The notes under the pieces were generated by a model that worked only from the letters and a program-made list of their open reading frames with translations, made no database searches and was not told the DNA's origin. A stretch of DNA of 64,000 nt from Pollenia angustigena (Eukaryota; Arthropoda; Insecta; Diptera; Polleniidae): the NCBI GenBank assembly GCA_930367215.1, contig OV884058.1, positions 110,073,802 to 110,137,801 on the forward strand, in the 5' to 3' direction. Of this stretch, positions 56,931 through 64,000 are shown one piece after another; the stretch's first letter is position 1, and the number at the start of each line of letters is the position of its first letter. A program made the position numbers and the translations under genes.

Positions 56931-58810
56931 TACCAGCTGGTTGCTGTTTACAAACAACCAGTGAATGTGGCCAGATTGTCGGCGGCGCTGGTATGCTGGC
57001 GGTTCGCGCGGCTAGAGCTCGCCGGATGGGGGTGGTTCTTGCCGACCAAATGGCTCAAAACCCGGGTACAAAAAAAAATCCATACCAGCTAGGAAAAATA
57101 ATAATAAAAAGAAATGCTGGGGCTCGAAGTAGCTGACAAAAAATAAAAAACACGAAAACACCTCTTCCCTCACCATTTCCACACATCTCCGGCTGATGAC
57201 GTGCCGGGATTGGCCCTCCCACTAGAGACGAAGTCTCTCCATGACATCCCCTTATCCCGGGATGTCCCAAATCTCCACCTGCAAACGATTACACTCCTCT
57301 ACTTACCCGCCATAACGAAATTTACCAACTCATAATAAAAAACAGGTAATGTTCATTTCAAAACGTTATAAAACATGCCTTGTTTATTAAAAATAATAAA
57401 AATTGCAAAAAAAACAAATAAAACCCAAATCTTTAACAATAATCCATTTATGCTGGCAATTCTAATAAAATTTATAACCAAAAACAAATGTTAATTTAAT
57501 TTACTTTTAAAAGTTAAAAGCACTTTCGGAATTTTTCCTTCTTTTTTTTTTTTTTTTAAAGTTAAAATTTACTTTTAAAAGTTAAAAAAAAAATATTAAA
57601 ATTTACTTTAATTTACCAAAATTGGGATTTAAAAAACCCATAAATACTCAAAAAAACAATACTAATAAAATAAACTTTTGTTTTGTTGTCCGCAGCAACT
57701 CTAAAACCTGCCCTCCTGCCTCCAAGAAGAAGATATGATGTTCTGCCGTCCGTCCGTGAATTGCTTGTCCTAGTAATGGTGAGTCTAAAAAAACCAGTCT
57801 ATATATACATATATATCACCTGCCTTAAAATCTACTGCCTTTTTTTTTTTCTCTAGGGAAACTTCAACACTACGGGTAAATCTACCCTAATCTGAACAAG
57901 AACCTAGGCTTGGGCTCAACCCTAACTACGCGCACTTCAGGCTCTAAATCGCCCAAAGGACTGAACCACGGTAAGATTTCCCTCACAAAAAAAAATAGCT
58001 TAAATTTCAAAAAACCAAGTTTAATATATTTATATTTTATTCTGTCCGTAGGTCGACTGTTCTTGTGTCTTGTCCGATGTCAAGGCAGATACCTGGATTC
58101 CACAAGGTTCGGTGGTGCTTACGGCTGGCTGTTCCAACGCGGGTGTGACACGGGAGATTTACTGGCGCACTCGGCTGTTTATTTCTTTTCTTTATTTAAA
58201 ATATCTTCTTTTTACTTTAATAATTATTTTGCAGTGTACAAGCTTACGTTTTTTTTAACAAGCTTATATATTTTTTTTGGTTTATTATAACTTTTATTTG
58301 CAATGTACTGTCTTTTATTTTTTTGTTCTTTATTAAACTTTTAATTTGTGCTCTATTTTAGTTTCTTTTAATTAAATTTTATATTTAGTTGAAAATTTAA
58401 ACTTACTTCTTACTTTTAAATTTCACTTTTTCTTTTTGCAATAATAAAATAAATACAAAATTTACAAAGTCTTTACGATGTCTTTTCTTTTCCAAATCAA
58501 TTCCTTCTTTTAAAACTGCCGGTGGCCACTCGTCACACTTAACTCCAGAAAACAAAAAAAGAGCGACATTTTTCATTTTTGCCCCCACGAAACCTCGGGA
58601 ACGCTACCTTCCACCATTTTCGAAAATCTTTTCCTTTCCTCAGCAAAAAAAACTAAAACATAAATACCAAATTCCTCTTTCTCTACCTCTAATTTTCCTT
58701 TCTTTTCATATTTATTTTTTTTCCCTACAGCTGTCTCACTTTTATAAACAAACAAAATTTTCCCTTTTTTCATACAACACTGCCTTATCCTCTTTAGGGT
58801 GACCATAACA
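56906..58810 (-). repeat. 5' LTR (1,905 bp)
   Basis: It directly follows, in element orientation, the target duplication AAAC at 58811-58814 and is followed by three bases and the primer-binding site. It starts TGTTATGG and ends AGTACA on the - strand. It should carry the sense promoter, but I could not pick an initiator with confidence. Confidence 0.93.
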
Positions 58811-58987
58811 AAACTCTAACATATACGGACTTTTGTGTCCGTGCTCTCTTTAATATTACCAATTGAATACTTTTCAGCTTTATTTAAACGATGAAGTAAT
58901 AGAAAAATGTTTTCAGAGTGGTTGGAATGAAAAATATGTAGTTTTCCTTGAATTTGTGAAAGTGTATTAGTGAGAGATTTCAAATAG

Positions 58988-59774
58988 CCCAACAAACACG
59001 AAGTCAAACCTTTGATATGAAATGACTTTGTCATTTGACATCAAACACAATTCTCAAACGTTTTTCAATTGTTTGATTTAACATTTAAATTCAAATTGAT
59101 AATGATTTGAAAATAAACATTTGATATCAAATGCTTTATCAATTTGATGTCAAATGTTTGTCAAATGTTAAATCAAATCAAAAATAAACTTGGCAATACT
59201 AAAGCGAAAAATAAATGTAATCATTAAAAATGGCGATTAAAGTTATATTTTTTACTTTGCGGTTACATGTGGTTTTCTATTAAAAATAAATTTTAATATA
59301 AAGTGAACAGCTTATTTCTTGTGAAAAATAAAAATTATTTGTGAGTAATTTCAATGATTAAAAATACGAAAAAAAGGAAAATAAAACGGGTGCTACAATC
59401 CTCAAAATAAAAGGGAGCCAAGTAGTTTGTCTTTCCAAGAATTAGAGGACATTATTTAATCTTTAAGCTATGGTGCCGAATGTTTATCTCACAGTTTATT
59501 TAAATAAATAATAAATTTATATTAAAAAAAATAAAATATTTTTATTTATATTCCACATTGTATTATAATCCACATTTGAAAAACATTTGAGAATTACGTT
59601 TGAAAGCAAGTTGAAAATAAAGGCATTTTTCAATTTGAAAATAATTTCCCCTTTTTCTTGAGAACGCTATGATTTTCAAATGATTTTCAAAACATTATCA
59701 AACGTTTGTCGTTTGAGAAAACGTTTGATTTCAAATCATTTTCAATTTGAAATCAAACCTTCGTGTTTGTTGGG
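58988..59774. mobile_element. 787-bp TIR element with TTTGATNTCAAAT words
   Basis: The ends CCCAACAAACACGAAG and their inverse bound sequence whose both arms are made of repeated (T)TTGAT and ATCAAA words, for example 59035-59180 and 59690-59760. It has no open frame of note. The ends resemble CCCAGCAAACAC seen at 23961. Confidence 0.75.
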
Positions 59775-60300
59775 AGGTCTTAATTAAACGGAGAATATTT
59801 TCGAAATCAAAGCCCGAAATTGTGATAATGCACCTTTCATTCTAATAACATCATCCGTAATGTTTTTGCAAAGATGGCTTTTAAAACTGCTAACTTTTCG
59901 GCATTCAACATGCAAAAGTAAAAAATGTCTTTATTGATTATAGCTTAAAGTATTTTTAAGAATTATTGGTCCGGCATATAACAAAAAGAAATTTACTGTT
60001 TCTGACAAATCAAAATTTTTTCTCTGAAACTCAATTGTTTCATCTTCAGATATGTTATTGAAGTTTTTTGTAAGCTAACTAGGTTTTCTTCAGCTATAAA
60101 TGTAATTGAATTTTTAAAAATTAACTTTTGAAGCAAACATTTACTGATAGAGCATGTGCACATCATCTAGTAATACAAACTTTATGAAATCAAAGTTATC
60201 TATGTCTAACATAGAGCTGTTTTCTTTGGATAAATAGTGTTCGGGATTCAGACAGAAAGAAAGAAGTTCTTTAACAGAAATGGTTTTAAATTTTCAAAGT
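59775..60300. other. no feature seen
   Basis: AT-rich spacer without supported features. Confidence 0.4.
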
Positions 60301-60314
60301 ATATGGGCATATCC

Positions 60315-60680
60315 TGGGGTCACGAACGTACGTTCGTACGCTTTTGATGTACAAATAGTATAGAAAACAAAACTTTTCCTAGCATTTTTTTTTGCGATTC
60401 GATAGTATTTGGGTAGCTCTATGTTTAGTGCAAAAGATGGATTTCATCGAGTTTAAGTTTTCATAATAATAGCTATTAACATGTGGTCACGAACGTACGC
60501 AAAATAGAAGTCAACTTTGGCTGACAGTAGTGAAATCTAAAAATCTGGAAAATGAAACCGAATAAGTGTTTTAGTGTAGGTCTCCATCCAGTATTTACAA
60601 AATAAAATATCTCTCTTGGTTTTTGTTTAATTGGCTTATGTACCGGTCGCGAACGTAAGAGTCGCGAACGTACGATTTTT
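60315..60680. repeat. spaced repeats of TCRCGAACGTACG
   Basis: GGTCACGAACGTACG occurs at about 60319 and 60484, and TCGCGAACGTA at about 60648 and 60661, with a spacing of about 165 bp between the larger groups. At 60325 the word is extended into a palindrome CGTACGTTCGTACG. This suggests a decayed tandem array or element ends. Confidence 0.5.
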
Positions 60681-60899
60681 CTTTATGTTTTTTTATTATT
60701 ATCACCATGCATTTTCCCATAAATATCTTAAAATTTCCTTAACAAAAAAACTTGATAGTCCTTTTACAATTGATTGTAATGGAGAGATTGTGAAGAAATA
60801 GTGCAAACATAACATATTTTTGCTTTTTATCTTTAATGAAACACCAATGCAAAGTAATAGAAAAAACAAAAAGGCTTCATAAAACGCATACCTTTAGAA

Positions 60900-61033
60900 T
60901 TTATTTGCTTGGCGGCCGCGAGGGACGGCTTAGCCTTCGCCGATTGTTTTAAAATTTAGTTTGGCGTTTATTTGCTTGGCGGCCGCGAGGGACGGCTTAG
61001 CCTTCGCCGATTGTTTTAAAATTTAGTTTGGCG
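60900..61033. repeat. 67-bp perfect tandem duplication, GC-rich core
   Basis: The unit at 60900-60966 is repeated exactly at 60967-61033. Its core GGCGGCCGCGAGGGACGG is much more GC-rich than the surroundings. Confidence 0.9.
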
Positions 61034-61084
61034 TCGTTTTTTATCAATACCCACCGAATTGGGCGGTTAAAGACCACCTAATAT

Positions 61085-61745
61085 ACAATACTAGCATACA
61101 CCCGCTACTTCGTTAGCGTCTCCTATTTCTTCGTGGACATATTTTTTGCCAAAGTTTATTTTTCTAGGTTTAAACTTGTTTTAATTCGATCATTTAACCC
61201 ACTACTTTAGTAGAACCAAAAAGCTAAAGAAAAATGTAAAATTTCCCGTATTTCCTTTTTTTGGGTACTATATTTTTCCCCCATTAAAGTATATAAAATT
61301 TCAATATTGTAGGGGTAGCCCATAATTAAGTACGAATATGTCAATGATAGGAGGAAAATGTTTTGTAAAAAAAGTACCAAAAATAGTTACGATTTTCACC
61401 CCTTAAATGTCCGAATTTCGAAAAAGTACCAAATTATTATACGTATTTTTTGATAAGTTTCGAATGTGGTATTAACTTTGTTTCTATGTTTATTGGTTCA
61501 AAAGATGGCAAAAAAGTACTAAAATTCAGATTTTACCCGTTTACTCCCTAATAGGCCCGAATTTCAAAAAAGTACCAGGCATCTGTCCGCTTATTTTTCT
61601 AAAGAACAACGATAAGTATTACCTTTATTTAAGTTTTGGAGATTTAAGGTTACCGAATTTTCCCGTTTTTACCCCCTTAAGATTCTAATTTCGAAAAATC
61701 CCGTCTTAGTGGATCGATTTGGGGAGTGACCAATCGCTAGTCCAA
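61085..61745. repeat. degenerate repeat with AAAAGTACCAAAA words
   Basis: CTAGCATACACCCGCTACTTCG at about 61083 is followed by blocks with AAAAAGTACC, CACCCCTTAA and CCGAATTTC words. The same vocabulary returns at 63420-64000, so both belong to one dispersed repeat. Confidence 0.55.
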
Positions 61746-62186
61746 ATTTAAAGTTTCTAGGGTCAGCGTTTTGGGCTGACCACTCCAGCACCATGTGGGG
61801 AATTTTGTTCTGATAATAAAACACTGTTTTTAAGCTGATTCAGTTATAAAAGTTTTCGCACCGTATGCGATTCCTAAAACTCCATATTATGTGGGAATTT
61901 TATTTTTGGAAATTGAAACCTATTTGTTTTGCATTAGACTTATGAAAAATGGTTTAATATTGAAGATTATATATGAATATAAACAAAAACGAACTTTTTT
62001 ATGACAAGAGTAACTGATTTAATGATGAAAATAAATAAACAAAAACAAAACTTTAACGCTTTCGGTGCGGAAACTTTTTTCACGAAAGAGGGAAAGAGAC
62101 ACCATATTTTTTATGCCCCACACGGCTATGAGGTGAAAGTGACAGTTGTAAGACTAAGAGCCCGCAAATTTTTACTGAATAAATTT
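61746..62186. other. no feature seen
   Basis: AT-rich sequence; a short open frame at 62001-62219 has no recognisable product. Confidence 0.4.
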
Positions 62187-62229
62187 TCGCCAGTAAGGCC
62201 CCTATTACGGTTTAATTAAGACAACTGGT

Positions 62230-63189
62230 TGTGATTAGGGAATGGTAAATCGATTTCGATTCCAATCGAAAATCGATTTTGTGGTTAAAAAAAAATCGAT
62301 TTTTTGCAATCGAATTTACGTATGCGATTTTATACTGAAATCGATTAATGGGCTTTTAAAATCGATTTTTTTATTTTTATCAAAATTTTGGCAATTTTTA
62401 ATTTTAATCTTAATTAAATCGATAAATTATGGGCATGCACAATAGAACTTATTTTGTTTTTGTGCGTACATACGTCTGTAGGTATGCTTATGCAGTTTTC
62501 CAAGTTTAAAGTTGTATTTACGTATTAGTATCCTTGATATACTTCCAAGTTTAATATAAGGACTTTGTGAGCGATATTTAAATCTAGTTATAAAAGCAGA
62601 GTGAACAAACAAAAAGTATGTAATTTTTCCTAACAAATACGAAATTACAAGGAAATGTATATGCATCTTTATGGCATCAATGACATGCAAACGTGTTTTT
62701 TTTAAACAAACTTAATAGTAACTTAGCAAAGAAACAGTCGCCACCGATCAGGAACTACTGTAATAATCCTTTGAAATACTATCCATACATTCAGGCTTGT
62801 CACAGAATTAAATCCGATCAAAAGTGATTTCGTTTAATGTAAAGCCAGATACGAAATCACTTCCGCTTTCGATCGGAATTAATTTATGTGACAGGCCTGA
62901 TTGACTACAGAAGAACACAATTTTAATATGTAAAATGTACATGCACTTGTTCCTCTAAAGGCGATCTCAAAATTTTCACATTTTCACTTTTTGCAGGAAT
63001 TTATCTAGTAGTTTTCCAAAAAAAATGCTGGTGTATACCCCTTTGTGATATAAGGTATGAGTTTGCAAATTTATCTTAAACGATTTTGAAATCGATTTTG
63101 AGGTTCGATTAATCGATTTCAAAAACCGTAATAAAAAAAGTCGATCGAAAAATCGAAAATCGATTTTGGTATCCATTTACCATTCCCTA
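62230..63189. mobile_element. about 960-bp element with AGGGAATGGTAAAT ends and many ATCGATT words
   Basis: The left end AGGGAATGGTAAATCGATT and the right end, inverted AGGGAATGGTAAATGG, are each followed by clustered AATCGATTTT repeats. It hosts the small MITE at 62791-62900. It is itself inserted in a piece of the CCCCTATTACGG family, split between about 62188 and 63370. Confidence 0.7.
62791..62900. mobile_element. 110-bp MITE with TCAGGC ends
   Basis: The left TCAGGCTTGTCACAGAATTA and the right inverted TCAGGCCTGTCACATAAATT pair well, and inner words GATTTCG and CGAAATC also pair. The terminal hexamer is the same as in the element at 32352. Confidence 0.75.
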
Positions 63190-63212
63190 ATATAATACAA
63201 AATTTAAGAAAT

Positions 63213-63367
63213 AATGCTGGGTACACACTATGCAACGCGTTTACGCAATCTAGTGAATTAAATTCATTTTCATTCATTCTAGATTGCATCAACATCAAAA
63301 CGCTTTGATATTTTAAGGTTGCATTGAAACAGATTGCATGTAGGTTGCATTGTGTGTACCCAGCATT
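63213..63367. mobile_element. 155-bp palindromic MITE
   Basis: AATGCTGGGTACACACTATG and the inverted AATGCTGGGTACACACAATG form the ends; inner CTAGATTGCATC and GCAATCTAG words also pair. Confidence 0.8.
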
Positions 63368-63419
63368 ACAACTCAACTCAACTGAGACCTTGCAGGTTTA
63401 GTTTTATGTTCATAAGACA

Positions 63420-63835
63420 TATATTAGCGAAAGTTTAAAAAACTACCAGTTAAAAAACGAAAAAGTACCAAAAAGATCCCTCATATAGATTATCATCCAC
63501 TCAGGACATTACATGTTGCATTTTATATTTCTAGGTCCAATAATAACGGAAATTCAAAAAGTGCCAGTTAAAGAACAAAAAAGTACCAAAAATCCCTCTT
63601 ACAGATTCTTATTCACTCAGGACCCTGCATGTTTAATTTTATCTTTCTAGGTCCAATACCGACGGATATTCAAAAAGTACCAGTCAAAGAATAAAAAAGT
63701 ACCAAAAAGTTCACTCTTATAGATTCTCATCCACCCAGGACATTGCATCTTGAATTTTATGTTTCTAGGCCCAATACTAACGGTAATTCAAAAAGTACCA
63801 GTTAAAAAGTTGGTACTACTTTTTCCCCCCATTAA
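63420..63835. repeat. tandem array, about 3.5 units of 117 bp
   Basis: The word ATTCAAAAAGTACCAGTTAA or a variant recurs at about 63434, 63552, 63668 and 63786. Between recurrences each unit carries CATCCACTCAGGACATTGC and TTTCTAGGTCCAATA. The units are 80-90 percent alike by eye. Confidence 0.75.
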
Positions 63836-64000
63836 AGTATCAAAAATTTCAGTATTGTAGTGGAAGCCCATAATTTAGAATTTAGAAAAATGTTTTATAA
63901 AAAAGTACCAAAAATAGCAACGATTTTCACCCCTTAAATATTCGAATTTAGAAAAAGTACCTATCTCCTAAACATTCGAATTTCCAAAAATCCCGTCTTA
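63836..64000. repeat. continuation of the AAAAGTACC repeat
   Basis: The text CCCCCCATTAAAGTATCAA and CACCCCTTAAATATTCGAATT matches 61270-61420, so this is a second copy of that dispersed repeat running off the window. Confidence 0.55.

Larger units (their letters stand above)
45240..58814 (-). mobile_element. complete Ty3/gypsy LTR retrotransposon, Osvaldo/Ulysses-like, 13.6 kb
   Basis: The element runs from 45244 to 58810 on the - strand between AAAC target duplications (45240-45243 and 58811-58814). Its order on the - strand is 5' LTR (56906-58810), tRNA-Lys primer site, leader, gag (55990-54182), pol (54245-50865), a 3.7-kb non-coding region and 3' LTR (45244-47149). Both LTRs start TG and end CA. 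Domain order protease, reverse transcriptase, RNase H, integrase places it in Ty3/gypsy. Large LTRs, a tRNA-Lys primer, a 4-bp duplication and no env resemble Ulysses and Osvaldo of Drosophila. That family placement is recalled knowledge, not a search. Gag and pol are intact and the LTRs nearly identical, so it is young and may be active. Confidence 0.93.

Noticed and set aside
45240..58814. Host gene on the + strand interrupted by a retrotransposon as the explanation for the splice chain
   Set aside because: The same splice signals occur in both LTRs and on both sides of gag-pol, all inside the target duplication, so they belong to the element.

Overview
The window is nuclear DNA from a higher fly. 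It is AT-rich with spliceosomal introns, the main gene is a close relative of Drosophila skuld, and the intergenic DNA is packed with fly-type transposons, including a jockey-like element and Osvaldo/Ulysses-like LTR architecture. A calyptrate fly (blow fly, house fly or flesh fly group) is my inference from the repeat style; the sequence does not fix the species.

Positions 1-17799 hold the 3' part of one gene on the + strand, Mediator subunit 13 (skd). Eight exons splice in frame to 2,431 codons, and the N-terminus lies outside the window. A ninth, symmetric 681 or 693 nt segment at 2443/2455-3135 fits as an in-frame cassette exon. The first large intron (1084-10088) contains two DNA transposons, a nested MITE and a repeat relic.

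Positions 17800-45239 contain no intact host gene that I can support. They are a layered set of short inverted-repeat elements (MITEs). Many have GGG-type ends and 3-bp CWG (CAG/CTG) target duplications. Also present are a broken jockey-like retrotransposon, a transposase relic, a 659-bp foldback and an endogenous viral nucleoprotein pseudogene (about 19980-21900) interrupted by two MITEs.

Positions 45240-58814 are one complete, very young Ty3/gypsy-type LTR retrotransposon on the - strand. It has 1.9-kb LTRs that differ by one substitution and three homopolymer lengths, a 4-bp AAAC target duplication, a tRNA-Lys primer site, and gag and pol joined by a GGGAAAC -1 frameshift site. The most striking signal lies on its other strand: a long chain of consensus splice donors and acceptors (+ strand) runs through both LTRs and the non-coding flanks of gag-pol. 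The chain defines small exons that join into open frames of 74, 52 and 68 codons. One predicted 6.3-kb antisense intron removes exactly the part complementary to gag-pol. This looks like an intron-bearing antisense gene set carried by a retrotransposon, and it is the leading candidate for an undescribed system.

Positions 58815-64000 return to MITEs, tandem repeats and transposon relics without a recognisable gene.
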